The notes beneath the pieces were generated by a model. It ran no database searches, was not told where the DNA came from, and saw only the letters and a list, made by a program, of their open reading frames with translations. 64,000 nucleotides of DNA, taken from assembly GCA_947630485.1 (NCBI GenBank), contig CANRHU010000003.1, positions 33,611 to 97,610 on the forward strand, in the 5' to 3' direction. Every line of letters begins with the position of its first letter. Positions within the stretch are counted from its first letter, which is position 1. A program made the translations under genes and the position numbers. Of the stretch, positions 54,056 to 64,000 are shown piece after piece. This stretch comes from an uncultured Lachnospiraceae bacterium (lineage in GTDB: Bacteria; Bacillota; Clostridia; Lachnospirales; Lachnospiraceae).

Positions 54056-54150
54056 TAATATTATTGCGGATCATATGACCGTATAATACCACATCAATTT
54101 TTATGTTTGATGGAAAAAATACGCTGCGACTTTACAGGATGTGATTTTTG

Positions 54151-54561
54151 ATGAAAACAATTCATGTCGTCGCCGCCGTCATCACCCATGATAACGCCGT
54201 CTTTGCCACTCAGCGCGGCTACGGCGAGTTCAAAGGCGGCTGGGAGTTTCCAGGCGGCAAGGTTGAGCCCGGCGAGATGCCCGGGCAGGCGCTTAAGCGG
54301 GAGATCATGGAGGAGCTTGGCGCGGAAATCGAGGTGGGGGACTGGCTCGACAGGATCGAATACGACTATCCGGGATTCCATCTCTCCATGGACTGCTTCT
54401 GGTGTACCGTGCGCTGCGGCAGACTGGTTCTGAAAGAACACGAGGCAGCCAGGTGGCTGACGGAGGATACGCTTGGCAGCGTGGACTGGCTGCCGGCAGA
54501 TCGGCGCTTGATTGAGAAGGTACGGGAGCATCTGATGGAAAACAGATTTTTAGGAAAATGA
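54151..54561 (+). CDS. NUDIX hydrolase, MutT-type (8-oxo-dGTP / (d)NTP pyrophosphohydrolase)
   Basis: GGWEFPGGKVEPGEMPGQALKREIMEELGAEI Nudix box. Confidence 0.93.
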   Translation: MKTIHVVAAVITHDNAVFATQRGYGEFKGGWEFPGGKVEPGEMPGQALKREIMEELGAEIEVGDWLDRIEYDYPGFHLSMDCFWCTVRCGRLVLKEHEAARWLTEDTLGSVDWLPADRRLIEKVREHLMENRFLGK

Positions 54562-54622
54562 ATTTTACAGAAAATAGATTCCGGCGATGGAGGGAAATCC
54601 TAAGCCATTTGGAGGACGTTTT

Positions 54623-55450
54623 ATGCGGATCATCATATCTCCTGCCAAAAAGATGAATACAGACAGCGACTCTATGGCCTGTGAGTCGCTGCCCTGCTTT
54701 TTGGATGATGCGGAAAGGATTATGAAATGGATGAGAAGCCGCACGCCGCAGGAGGCCAGAGCGATCTGGGAATGCAATGAGAAGCTGGCTGTCATGAATT
54801 ATCGGCGGTTTCAGGAGATGGAGCTGCGGCAGAACCTGATGCCGGCGCTGCTGGCTTATGAAGGGATTCAGTACCAGTACATGGCGCCGATGGCATTTAC
54901 GAGGGAGGCCTGGGCTTATGTGCAGCGGAATCTTCGGATCCTGTCAGGGTTCTATGGCGTACTTAGGCCGTTGGACGGCGTGGCGCCGTACCGTTTGGAG
55001 ATGCAGGCGAAAGTGAAAATCGAAGGTTATCCCGCGGCGGAGGATACTGCCGAAGCTGTCGCTGCGTGCGGTTTTGGAGATCTCTATGGATTCTGGGGCA
55101 GCCGAATTTATCAGGAGGTTCTGGACGACAGCCGGATTATCATTAATTTGGCGTCGAAGGAATATTCCCGATGTGTGGAGGAACACTTATCGAAGGAAGA
55201 CCATTTTATAACCTGCATATTTGGAGAATTGCAGAATGATAAGGTTATTCAGAAGGGTACACACGCTAAAATGGCCCGCGGGGAAATGGTTCGCTTCCTT
55301 GCGGAGAATCAGGTAAGCCGGCCGGAGGAGATGAGGGATTTTTGCGGGCTGGGATACCGTTTTCGGGAAGAATTGTCTGACGAGACGGAATATGTGTTTA
55401 TAAAGGGTACAGCCAATGTATCAGAAACCGAGATGTGCCGGGAACTATGA
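54623..55450 (+). CDS. yaaA: YaaA-family peroxide stress protein
   Basis: MRIIISPAKKM...; FYGVLRPLDGVAPYRLEMQAKV; NLASKEYSR. Confidence 0.93.
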   Translation: MRIIISPAKKMNTDSDSMACESLPCFLDDAERIMKWMRSRTPQEARAIWECNEKLAVMNYRRFQEMELRQNLMPALLAYEGIQYQYMAPMAFTREAWAYVQRNLRILSGFYGVLRPLDGVAPYRLEMQAKVKIEGYPAAEDTAEAVAACGFGDLYGFWGSRIYQEVLDDSRIIINLASKEYSRCVEEHLSKEDHFITCIFGELQNDKVIQKGTHAKMARGEMVRFLAENQVSRPEEMRDFCGLGYRFREELSDETEYVFIKGTANVSETEMCREL

Positions 55451-55480
55451 AAAAGTTTGGAAATGAAGGAGGAGTTGACG

Positions 55481-56143
55481 ATGGATGTTATGCAGGCAAT
55501 TACTGAGCGCCACTCTGTGCGCGCTTACACCACGCAGAAGATCGAGGAGGAGAAGCGGCAGCGGCTTCAGACGGTCGTTGATGAATGCAACGCCGAGGGA
55601 GACCTTACCATTTTCATCCGGTATGATGATCCGGAAGGGTTTGACTCGCGGATGGCCCATTACGGAAGCTTTCGCAATGTGAATAATTATATCGTGCTGG
55701 CCGGCCCGGAGAACCGGGATATTGAAGAGGCCTGCGGTTACTATGGGGAGCGGATTGTTTTGGAGGCGCAGATGCTGGGGCTGAATACCTGCTGGGCGGC
55801 GCTGACCTTTCATAAAAAAATGGTGCAGAAGCTGATTCCGGAAGGGCAGAAGCTGTGCATGGTGATTGCGCTGGGTTACGGCGAGAGTCAGGGTACGGCC
55901 CATAAGGGAAAATCGCTTGAGCAGGTGGTGGTATCGAAGGGCACTATGCCCGACTGGTTCCGGAAGGGCGCCGAGGCGGCGCTGCTGGCGCCGACAGCGG
56001 TGAACCAACAGAAGTTTGAGATGGGCGTAAAGGACGGAGAACCGGTGATCCGCGTCGCGGGGCGGGGCTTCTATACGAAGACGGATCTTGGAATCGTAAA
56101 GTATCATTTTGAAGCGGCGTCGGGACGAAAAGTATCGGAATAG
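55481..56143 (+). CDS. nitroreductase-family protein
   Basis: MDVMQAITERHSVRAYTTQKIEEEKRQRLQ; LAPTAVNQQKFEM. Confidence 0.88.
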   Translation: MDVMQAITERHSVRAYTTQKIEEEKRQRLQTVVDECNAEGDLTIFIRYDDPEGFDSRMAHYGSFRNVNNYIVLAGPENRDIEEACGYYGERIVLEAQMLGLNTCWAALTFHKKMVQKLIPEGQKLCMVIALGYGESQGTAHKGKSLEQVVVSKGTMPDWFRKGAEAALLAPTAVNQQKFEMGVKDGEPVIRVAGRGFYTKTDLGIVKYHFEAASGRKVSE

Positions 56144-56152
56144 AGGAATGTC

Positions 56153-57493
56153 CTATGGATTCAGCTTCCGGAAGCAGTATCGATAGCTGAAGAACAGCAC
56201 CACATCCGCGCCGATCCACGCCAGCACCTCCGCCAGGAAAATCCCTTCCTGCCCGAAAAGGATGGGCAATAGCGGAGCGGAGCCGGTGCGCATGACGAAT
56301 TCGCAGACGCCGCTTATCATGGGCAGAACGGTATTGCCCAGGCCCTGGATGCATGAACGGGTCACATGGAGGTAGTAGAGGGTCGGCAGGGCAGCGCTCA
56401 TGATAAACAGGTAATGGTAGGCGATGTCGAGCGTCTCTTTCACGGTCGCCGCGTCGCCTGAGATAAAGAAGCTTAAGATTGTCCGCCCGCCGGCAATCAT
56501 GGCTGCCAGGATTGCCAATGAGGTTACCGCGGCGATCAGAAGCGCGGAGCGGTAACCGTCGCGGATGCGGGTTATTTTGCCGGCACCCAGGTTCTGGCCG
56601 GCATAGGTTGTCATGGCGTAGCCGTAGGAAATTGCGGCCATTTCCAGCAGGCCGTAGAGCTTGTTGGTAGCGGTGTAGGCGGCCAGGAAGAGGACGCCGA
56701 AACCGTTGACCAGGTACTGGATGATCATGCCGCCGATGGAGATGACGATGTTCTGAAATGCCATCGGCAGGCCAAGCCCGGTCAGGCGCGTGCAGGTGCT
56801 GCCGCGCAGCTGCAGATCTTCGCGGGTCAGGCGCAGGATGTCAATCCTACGTACTTTCAGGTAGCAGAAGATTCCGGCGAAGACCTGGGCGATAACGGTG
56901 GCGGCTGCCGCGCCGACAACACCGTAACCTAGTGCGGCCACAAACCACAGATCCAGGCCGATATTGATAATGGATGCGAAAACCATAGCGTAGAGCGGCG
57001 TTTTGCTGTCACCGAGGGATCGCAGCATACTTGCAAGAAGGTTATAGGTTATCGTAACAGGCAGTCCCCAGATGATGGTCCGAAGATAACCTTCGGCGTC
57101 GTAAAAGACCGTGTCCGGAGTGTTTAAGATCCGCAGAGAGAAAACGGCAAGCGCCTGGCCGATCACGACCAGGAGAACGGCCAGCAGTGCGGACAGGAAT
57201 ATGGAGCTGACGACGACATTCCGCAGCTGTCTGGGGCGGGCGGCTCCGAATTCCTGGGCCATCCAGATGGAAAATCCCTGGGTGAAGCCCTGGACGGTGC
57301 CCATCATCAGCCAGGTCAGCCAGTCGGTGGCGCCGACAGCCGCGATGGCGCCGACACCGAGCACCTGGCCGACGATCATGGTGTCAGCCACCATATAAAA
57401 CTGCTGGAACAGGTTGCCGATCATGAGCGGCAGCGCAAATGTAAAGATGAGACGGCCGGGACGGCCGGCAGTCATGCTGTGCGTCTGATTCAT
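56153..57493 (-). CDS. MATE-family efflux transporter
   Basis: RLIFTFALPLMIGNLFQQFYMVADTMIVGQVLGVGAIAAVGATD. Confidence 0.93.
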   Translation of the reverse strand: MNQTHSMTAGRPGRLIFTFALPLMIGNLFQQFYMVADTMIVGQVLGVGAIAAVGATDWLTWLMMGTVQGFTQGFSIWMAQEFGAARPRQLRNVVVSSIFLSALLAVLLVVIGQALAVFSLRILNTPDTVFYDAEGYLRTIIWGLPVTITYNLLASMLRSLGDSKTPLYAMVFASIINIGLDLWFVAALGYGVVGAAAATVIAQVFAGIFCYLKVRRIDILRLTREDLQLRGSTCTRLTGLGLPMAFQNIVISIGGMIIQYLVNGFGVLFLAAYTATNKLYGLLEMAAISYGYAMTTYAGQNLGAGKITRIRDGYRSALLIAAVTSLAILAAMIAGGRTILSFFISGDAATVKETLDIAYHYLFIMSAALPTLYYLHVTRSCIQGLGNTVLPMISGVCEFVMRTGSAPLLPILFGQEGIFLAEVLAWIGADVVLFFSYRYCFRKLNP

Positions 57494-57730
57494 GGATGTA
57501 ACAGCCTCATTTTTATGAAAGGATATCATCGAGGGTTCCGATGCCTGATTATCTTAGCATAATTTACGGAAAATGGGAAGAGCAAACGGGGGATTCGACC
57601 GCGGCTGTGACGGCAGTTTTGGTATGAAAATCTGCTTGTGCGAACCATTCTGTTGGGATATAATGTTCCCGTAGAGAAAGCGGCGCGGGGGGCAGTATGG
57701 CGCCGCAAAACCAAGAAGGAGGATTTACCT

Positions 57731-58183
57731 ATGTTGGAAGCAGGAATGACGGCTCCGGATTTCACCCTTCCGGATCAGAACGGACAAATGCATTCGCTTA
57801 AGGATTACCGAGGCCGAAAGGTTATCCTTTATTTCTATCCGAAGGATAATACCTCCGGCTGCACCGCGCAGGCCTGCGGTTTCGCGGAGCTGTATCCGCA
57901 GTTTACGGAGAAGGGCGCGGCGGTTCTCGGCGTCAGTAAGGACAGCGTTGCGTCTCACAAGAAGTTCGAACAGAATTACTGCCTGCCGTTTACGCTTCTG
58001 GCGGATCCGGAGCTTGCGGCGATTCAGGCCTACGACGTCTGGCAGGAGAAGAACATGTACGGCAAAAAGACAATGGGAATTGTGCGGACCACGTATCTGA
58101 TCGATGAAAACGGCGTGATCGAGAAGGCATTTTCCAAAGTGAAGGCGAAAGAGAATCCGAAGCAGATGCTGGAGCTTTTGTAA
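57731..58183 (+). CDS. bcp: thiol peroxidase / Bcp-type peroxiredoxin
   Basis: GMTAPDFTLPDQNGQMHSLKDYRGRKVILYFYPKDNTSGCTAQACGF. Confidence 0.95.
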   Translation: MLEAGMTAPDFTLPDQNGQMHSLKDYRGRKVILYFYPKDNTSGCTAQACGFAELYPQFTEKGAAVLGVSKDSVASHKKFEQNYCLPFTLLADPELAAIQAYDVWQEKNMYGKKTMGIVRTTYLIDENGVIEKAFSKVKAKENPKQMLELL

Positions 58184-58220
58184 AAGGGAAATATTTTCCC
58201 GGCATACAAAGGAGCGGAAT

Positions 58221-59093
58221 TTGATCGAGAAGGAAATAAAATATTTTAATCTCCGCCAGATTGCGGAGTCGGGACAATGTTTTCGGATGACGGAGATACC
58301 GGGCACCGCGGCGTATCGGATCATCAGCGGTTGTCGGATGCTCAAAGTCGCTCAGCGCGGCGGCAGGGTGCTGTTTGACTGCGATGAGGATGCGTTCCCG
58401 TACTGGGAAGAATATTTTGACTTAAAGACGGATTACGGAGCGTATATTTCCTCCATCGATGAAGAGGACGGCTATCTGCGGGCCGCGGCTGATTTTGGCA
58501 GCGGGATCCGGATCCTTAAGCAGGATGTTTGGGAGATGATCATTACCTTTGTGATCTCCCAGCAGAAGACAATTCCGAATATCAGGTCGCTGGTCGAAGC
58601 GATCTGCCGGGAGTATGGCTCGCGGATAGAGGTATCGGCGGCATCGTTTTATTACGCGTTTCCCGCGCCGGAACAGCTGAATGCGGCGGGTTTGGACGAA
58701 CTTTTGGCGCTGAAGCTGGGTTACCGGGCCAAATACATAAAGCGGATCTGCGAGGATGTCTGCAGCGGAGCGCTGGACCTGCGTATCTTAAAGCAGATGA
58801 ATTATCCCGCGGCCATGGCGTATTTGAAAGGGTTCTATGGCATCGGAGAGAAGGTCGCCAACTGCGTCTGTCTGTTTGGCCTTCACCATGTGGAAGCGTT
58901 TCCCATCGATACGTGGATCCACAAAATTCTGATGCGCGAATACGCCTGCCGCTGCCGGAAATCGACGTTAGAGCGTCTTCCGCAGGCGCGGCGGTGCGGG
59001 TATCTCGTGGAACGGTATTTTTCACGCTACAAAGGATACGCGGGCGTCATGCAGCAGTATCTGTTTTATTATGAGAGAGCGGTCCGGGGGTAA
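58221..59093 (+). CDS. 8-oxoguanine DNA glycosylase (OGG-type, HhH-GPD), TTG start
   Basis: FNLRQIAESGQCFRM; FVISQQKTIPNIRSLVEAICREYG; LKGFYGIGEKVANCVCLFGLHHVEAFPIDTWI. Confidence 0.9.
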   Translation: MIEKEIKYFNLRQIAESGQCFRMTEIPGTAAYRIISGCRMLKVAQRGGRVLFDCDEDAFPYWEEYFDLKTDYGAYISSIDEEDGYLRAAADFGSGIRILKQDVWEMIITFVISQQKTIPNIRSLVEAICREYGSRIEVSAASFYYAFPAPEQLNAAGLDELLALKLGYRAKYIKRICEDVCSGALDLRILKQMNYPAAMAYLKGFYGIGEKVANCVCLFGLHHVEAFPIDTWIHKILMREYACRCRKSTLERLPQARRCGYLVERYFSRYKGYAGVMQQYLFYYERAVRG

Positions 59094-59115
59094 TGGGCTT
59101 CGCGGCGGCACGTTT

Positions 59116-59162
59116 TTTGTATTTCCATGCGAGCAAAGCGCCAGTGACGCTTTGTTCGTATT
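59116..59162 (+). repeat. dispersed hairpin repeat, distal copy (see 22625-22703)
   Basis: TGTATTTCCATGcGAgCAaAGCGCCaGtGACGCTtTGttCGTATTTC. Confidence 0.6.
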
Positions 59163-59284
59163 TCGCACTGTGACACGCTGACGTGATAAAATTCTGCTGG
59201 AATTTTTCGGGAGATTACCGGCAATTTTGTGGAATTTTTTCATTGAAAATGACGGTTCCGTGTGCTATCATAATTTCATTATTT

Positions 59285-59577
59285 TTGAAAATGCAGCGGC
59301 AGGGAAGGAGACTCTTGCCAGGGAACCTGACAGGAAGACGGCGTCACCGACTGAGAGCGCGGTCATGGGGGAAATGGCGAAGGGAACACTCTGGAGCCGG
59401 TATGTCGAAACAGCAGTAGGCATATCCGCGGGCACACGTTACGTGCATAAGAGAGGAGACGCGTAAGTCTGCCGTCAGCAGCCGGCGTCTCAATGCGGGT
59501 GGCACCGCGGGCTTCCTAAGAATGACAGTCCCGTCCCGGAATACGAAAGCGTATTCCAGGGCGGGACTTCTTTTTGA
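59285..59577 (+). promoter_or_regulatory. T-box riboswitch upstream of aspS-gatCAB
   Basis: T-box core AATGCGGGTGGCACCGCGGGC (about 59492-59512) followed by terminator GTCCCGTCCCGGAATACGAAAGCGTATTCCAGGGCGGGAC-TTCTTTTT (59528-59575). Confidence 0.9.
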
Positions 59578-59688
59578 GGTGGCGCAATCGGCTCGCGACT
59601 CAGTTTTTCCGGCATATGCCCTGCTAGCCGGAGGCCGAAAGGCCCGCCCCCGCCCCCTTTCCCCATAAAAAAACAGGAGGACTTCATC

Positions 59689-61122
59689 ATGGAATTCATA
59701 AACGGCGTAAAACAGAAAGAAGACATCTCGGTCAGCCAGCTCCTGACCGGAGATTATACCGGCAAAACCGTCAAAATGCGCGGAGCCGTCCACAATGTCC
59801 GCGACATGGGCGAGGTGGTATTTGTGATCCTCCGTAAATCGGAAGGGCTGGTGCAGTGCGTGTATGAGGATACGGCGGCGTCCGGGCCGGCAAAGATATC
59901 CGGAATGGCAGAGGCGTCCGCCCCCGGCAGCGCGGCAGGCGACGCCGGCGCGGCGGAGCATTCTGACAAAGTCCGCCTTCGGCTTTCCGATATCAAGAGC
60001 CTGAAGGAGGAGTCCGCGGTGGAGGTCACCGGGCAGGTGGTCGCCGAGGAGAGAGCTCCCTTCGGGTACGAGCTTCGTCTCAGCGGTATCGAGATCCTTT
60101 CGGAACCGGATGAGATTCTGCCGCTTGCCATCAACAAATTCAAGATGCATACCTCCCTGGAAGCGAAGCTGGCGATGCGGCCCATTTCGCTGCGCAACAT
60201 CCGGGAGCGCGCGAAATTCAAGATTCAGGAAGGAATTGTCCGCGGCTTTCGGGATTTCCTCATGAGCCAGGGCTTCACCGAAGTGCACACGCCGAAGATC
60301 GTGTCCCGCGGCGCCGAGGGCGGTTCCAATGTGTTTAAGCTGGATTATTTCAATAAAAAGGCGGAAATGGGTCAGAGCCCTCAGTTCTATAAGCAGACCA
60401 TGGTGGGCGTCTACGACCGGGTCTTCGAGGTGGCGCCGGTATTCCGCGCGGAGAAGCATAATACGACGAGACATCTGAACGAATACGTGAGCCTGGATTT
60501 CGAGATGGGTTATATCGACGGCTTCGAGGAGATCATGGCTATGGAGACCGGATTTCTGCAGTATACGATGGCGCTGCTGGCGAAGGATTATCAGAAGGAG
60601 CTGAACATGCTGGAGGTGAAGCTGCCGGACGTGAGCCGGATTCCGGCAGTTCGCTTCGATAAGGCGAAGGAGCTGGTGGCGGAGAAATACAACCGCAGGA
60701 TCCGCAATCCCTTCGACCTGGAGCCGGAGGAGGAACTGCTGATCGGGAGATATTTTGAGGAGGAATACGGAAGCGATTTCGTGTTCGTAACCCATTATCC
60801 GTCCAAGAAGCGGCCATTCTATGCGATGGACGACCCGGAGGACGCGAGGTTTACGCTGAGTTTCGACCTGCTGTTTCGGGGGCTTGAGGTGACCACGGGC
60901 GGCCAGAGAATCCATGATTATCAGGAGATTCTTAAGAAAATGGAGAAGCGCGGCATGGATCCGGCAGATATCGAGTCCTATCTGATGATCTTTAAATACG
61001 GTATGCCGCCTCACGGCGGACTGGGAATCGGCCTGGAGCGGCTGACGATGCGGCTTCTGGGCGAGCAGAACGTGCGGGAAACTTCGCTGTTCCCGCGGGA
61101 TGTGACACGACTGGAGCCGTAG
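59689..61122 (+). CDS. aspS: aspartyl-tRNA synthetase, archaeal-type (possibly non-discriminating)
   Basis: GAVHNVRDMGEVVFVILRKSEGLVQCV; FTEVHTPKIVSRGAEGGSNVF; QSPQFYKQTMV; FRAEKHNTTRHLNEYVSLDFEM; GLGIGLERLTMRLL. Confidence 0.92.
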   Translation: MEFINGVKQKEDISVSQLLTGDYTGKTVKMRGAVHNVRDMGEVVFVILRKSEGLVQCVYEDTAASGPAKISGMAEASAPGSAAGDAGAAEHSDKVRLRLSDIKSLKEESAVEVTGQVVAEERAPFGYELRLSGIEILSEPDEILPLAINKFKMHTSLEAKLAMRPISLRNIRERAKFKIQEGIVRGFRDFLMSQGFTEVHTPKIVSRGAEGGSNVFKLDYFNKKAEMGQSPQFYKQTMVGVYDRVFEVAPVFRAEKHNTTRHLNEYVSLDFEMGYIDGFEEIMAMETGFLQYTMALLAKDYQKELNMLEVKLPDVSRIPAVRFDKAKELVAEKYNRRIRNPFDLEPEEELLIGRYFEEEYGSDFVFVTHYPSKKRPFYAMDDPEDARFTLSFDLLFRGLEVTTGGQRIHDYQEILKKMEKRGMDPADIESYLMIFKYGMPPHGGLGIGLERLTMRLLGEQNVRETSLFPRDVTRLEP

Positions 61123-61236
61123 GAGAAATGGCGGCGCGAGGCTGGAAGCTGAGATAGCGAAAAAATATGCGGAACGAGATGGAACTGCAAAAATCGGCGA
61201 ATTTGGAAGCGCAGTGACAGAAGGAGGGATTGGAAT

Positions 61237-61530
61237 ATGGCAAACGTGATCAGCGATGAAACCATCGAGTATGTAGGCATCCTGGCGAAGCTGGAGCTGA
61301 CGGACGCGGAGAAGGAAGAGGCGAAGAAGGATATGGGCCGGATGCTGGACTATATCGATATGCTGAATGAGCTGGATACCAGCGGAGTGGAGCCCATGTC
61401 CCATGTATTTGCGATGAACAACGTGTTCCGCGAGGACGTGGTGACCAACGGCGATGAGCGGGAGAAGATACTGAAAAATGCGCCGGAGCAGAAGGACGGG
61501 TCATTTAAGGTTCCGAAGACGGTGGAGTAG
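61237..61530 (+). CDS. gatC: Asp-tRNA(Asn)/Glu-tRNA(Gln) amidotransferase subunit C
   Basis: [46 protein letters not shown]. Confidence 0.95.
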   Translation: MANVISDETIEYVGILAKLELTDAEKEEAKKDMGRMLDYIDMLNELDTSGVEPMSHVFAMNNVFREDVVTNGDEREKILKNAPEQKDGSFKVPKTVE

Positions 61531-61585
61531 GCTGGAAGGGCGCCGGAGATGAAGTGTGCGGACAGCACGGAAAGGAGATCGGAAC

Positions 61586-63193
61586 GTGAGCGATATATTG
61601 GAAATGACGGCCGTCCAGCTGGGCGGTAAGATAAAGAGCCGGGAAGTGGGCGTCGCAGAAGCGGCGCGGGCGGCGCTTGGGCAGATTCGGGCGGCGGAGC
61701 CTGTAGTCCATGCCTATGTGACTGTGGATGAAGAGGGCGCTCTGAGGCGGGCGGAGGAGATTCAGAAGAAGATCGACGCAGGAGAGCTGACCGGGCCGCT
61801 TGCCGGCGTGCCGGTGGCGATCAAGGACAATATGTGTACCGAGGGGATGCTGACCACCTGCAGCTCGAAGATTCTGTACAATTTCGTCCCGACCTACACG
61901 GCGGAGGCGGTATTGAATCTGGAGAAGGCCGGCGCGGTGATCCTGGGCAAGACGAATATGGATGAGTTTGCCATGGGAAGCACGACGGAGACGTCGGCGT
62001 TCGGCGTGACCAGGAATCCATGGAATCCGGAACATGTGCCGGGCGGCTCCTCCGGGGGCTCCTGCGCGGCGGTGGCCGCAAATGAATGCTTTTACGCGCT
62101 GGGGTCGGACACCGGCGGATCGATTCGCCAGCCCAGCTCCTTCTGCGGCGTGACGGGAATCAAGCCGACCTACGGAACCGTGTCCCGGTACGGGCTGATC
62201 GCTTACGGCTCGTCGTTGGATCAGATTGGACCGATTGCGAAGGACGTGACGGACTGCGCGGCGGTTCTGGAGGCGATTGCCTCCTACGACCGGAAGGACA
62301 GCACGTCGATTCCGCGCGGCGACTGCGATTTTACATCCGCGCTGAGGGATGACGTGAAGGGAATGCGGATCGGAATCCCCCGCGACTATCTGGGCGAGGG
62401 CCTGGACAGCGAGGTGAAGGCGGCGATTTTGGCGGCGGCGGAGGTTCTCAAGGAGAAGGGCGCCGTTGTGGAGGAGTTTGATTTAAGCCTTGTGGAATAC
62501 GCGATTCCGGCCTACTATGTGATCGCGTCGGCCGAGGCCAGCTCCAACCTGTCAAGGTTCGACGGCGTCAAATACGGTCTGCGCGCGAAGGAATACGAGG
62601 GCCTTCACAATATGTACAAGCGCAGCCGCTCCGAGGGCTTCGGGCCGGAGGTGAAGCGGCGCATCATGCTGGGCTCCTTCGTCTTAAGCTCCGGCTACTA
62701 CGACGCGTACTATTTAAAGGCGCTGCGGACGAAGGCGCTGATCAAGAAGGCGTTTGACAAGGCGTTTGAGAAATACGACGTGATCCTGGGACCGGCGTCG
62801 CCGTCCACGGCGCCGATGCTTGGCGAGTCGTTAAGCGATCCGCTGAAAATGTACCTGGGCGATATTTATACAATCTCCGTGAATCTGGCGGGACTTCCGG
62901 GGATGACGGTGCCCTGCGGAAAGGATTCAAAGGGTCTTCCGATCGGCCTGCAGCTTATTGGGGACTGCTTCAGGGAGAAGAATATCATCCGCGCGGGTTA
63001 CGCGTTTGAGCAGAGCCGGACCTACGAGAGTCCCGCGCTTGCCCGGAACGCGCAGACGGGCGGAGTACCGGGAGATATTGCGGGCAGCGCCCCGGACACT
63101 GCGGCGGAAAGCAGAATGGGCAGCGCCCCGAACACTGCGGCGGAAGGCAGAACGGGCAGCACTGCGGAAAGCATCGGAAAGGAGGCGCGTTAG
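61586..63193 (+). CDS. gatA: Asp-tRNA(Asn)/Glu-tRNA(Gln) amidotransferase subunit A (GTG start)
   Basis: [56 protein letters not shown]. Confidence 0.96.
   Translation: MSDILEMTAVQLGGKIKSREVGVAEAARAALGQIRAAEPVVHAYVTVDEEGALRRAEEIQKKIDAGELTGPLAGVPVAIKDNMCTEGMLTTCSSKILYNFVPTYTAEAVLNLEKAGAVILGKTNMDEFAMGSTTETSAFGVTRNPWNPEHVPGGSSGGSCAAVAANECFYALGSDTGGSIRQPSSFCGVTGIKPTYGTVSRYGLIAYGSSLDQIGPIAKDVTDCAAVLEAIASYDRKDSTSIPRGDCDFTSALRDDVKGMRIGIPRDYLGEGLDSEVKAAILAAAEVLKEKGAVVEEFDLSLVEYAIPAYYVIASAEASSNLSRFDGVKYGLRAKEYEGLHNMYKRSRSEGFGPEVKRRIMLGSFVLSSGYYDAYYLKALRTKALIKKAFDKAFEKYDVILGPASPSTAPMLGESLSDPLKMYLGDIYTISVNLAGLPGMTVPCGKDSKGLPIGLQLIGDCFREKNIIRAGYAFEQSRTYESPALARNAQTGGVPGDIAGSAPDTAAESRMGSAPNTAAEGRTGSTAESIGKEAR
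63083..63178 (+). repeat. 36-bp in-frame repeats in gatA C-terminal tail
   Basis: [12 protein letters not shown] / [12 protein letters not shown] / GSTAESIGK. Confidence 0.85.
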
Positions 63194-63194
63194 C

Positions 63195-64000
63195 ATGACG
63201 AAACAGTATGAGACCGTCATCGGTCTGGAAGTCCATGTGGAGCTGGCGACGAAGACGAAGATTTTCTGCGGCTGTTCCACCGCGTTCGGCGGCGCGCCCA
63301 ACACCCATACATGCCCGGTCTGTACCGGTATGCCGGGGTCGCTTCCGGTTCTGAATAAGCAGGTGGTGGAGTATGCCCTGGCTGTGGGCCTGGCTACCAA
63401 CTGCGGCATCAATCAGTACTGCAAATTCGACCGGAAGAATTATTTCTATCCGGATAACCCGCAGAACTATCAGATTTCCCAGCTGTATCTGCCGATCTGC
63501 CACGACGGCTGGGTGGAGATTGAGACGGCGGCGGGGACGAAGAAGATCGGCATCCATGAGATCCATATGGAGGAGGATGCCGGGAAGCTCATTCACGACG
63601 AATGGGACGACTGCTCCCTGGTGGACTACAACCGCAGCGGCGTGCCGCTCATTGAGATCGTGTCGGAGCCGGATATGCGCAGCGCGGACGAGGTGATTGC
63701 CTATCTGGAAAAGCTGCGGCTGATCATTCAGTACCTGGGCGCGTCCGACTGCAAGCTCCAGGAGGGCTCCATGCGCGCCGACGTGAACCTTTCCGTCCGC
63801 GAGGTGGGCGCGGCGCAGCTCGGCACCAGGACCGAGATGAAGAACCTGAATTCCTTCAAGGCCATTGCCAGAGCCATTGAGGGGGAGAGAAAGCGCCAGA
63901 TCGAGCTGTTGGAAGAAGGCAGGAAGGTGATCCAGGAGACGAGGCGCTGGGACGACAATAAGGAATCCTCCCACGCGATGCGTTCCAAGGAGGACGCCCA
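63195..64000 (+). CDS. gatB: Asp-tRNA(Asn)/Glu-tRNA(Gln) amidotransferase subunit B (3' end outside window)
   Basis: [51 protein letters not shown]; open to window end. Confidence 0.96.
   Translation, partial: MTKQYETVIGLEVHVELATKTKIFCGCSTAFGGAPNTHTCPVCTGMPGSLPVLNKQVVEYALAVGLATNCGINQYCKFDRKNYFYPDNPQNYQISQLYLPICHDGWVEIETAAGTKKIGIHEIHMEEDAGKLIHDEWDDCSLVDYNRSGVPLIEIVSEPDMRSADEVIAYLEKLRLIIQYLGASDCKLQEGSMRADVNLSVREVGAAQLGTRTEMKNLNSFKAIARAIEGERKRQIELLEEGRKVIQETRRWDDNKESSHAMRSKEDA

Noticed and set aside
59344-61404. 686-aa minus ORF
   Set aside because: Antisense of the T-box leader and aspS; not a real gene.

Overview
The window is chromosomal DNA that looks like a Clostridia/Lachnospiraceae-type Firmicute (inference from gene content). 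Four blocks stand out. (1) About 1-16.8 kb is the right end of a podovirus-like prophage: tail fibre, coiled-coil tail protein, nozzle-like protein, a 2674-aa giant virion protein, XhlA/holin, amidase. It ends inside a 5'-truncated cotJC (spore-coat Mn-catalase-like) gene. (2) About 17-44 kb is core and accessory metabolism: a VanR/VanS/VanY-like cluster, a Cys-rich repeat protein, an SDR, tRNA-Pro(GGG), a HAD hydrolase, an M24 peptidase, a hybrid kinase plus solute-binding protein, a heparinase/LacI/sulfatase/GPH-transporter/epimerase locus, and PcrA. (3) About 44.6-52.7 kb is a complete type I-C CRISPR-Cas locus with a very short array, followed by a decayed phage-lysin fragment and a small overlapping gene pair (DUF4160-like plus partner). 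(4) About 54-64 kb is housekeeping: NUDIX, YaaA, nitroreductase, MATE, Bcp, OGG, and T-box/aspS/gatC/gatA/gatB'. The strongest hidden signal is a perfect 28-bp inverted repeat (1417-1444 / 2200-2227). It flanks a segment whose reverse strand encodes an in-frame alternative C-terminus for the tail fibre, i.e. a probable phase-variable DNA-inversion cassette that an ATG-start ORF track misses. The second is the prophage/cotJC junction, a candidate for regulated excision during sporulation. All family names come from reading the translated sequence; no database search was run.
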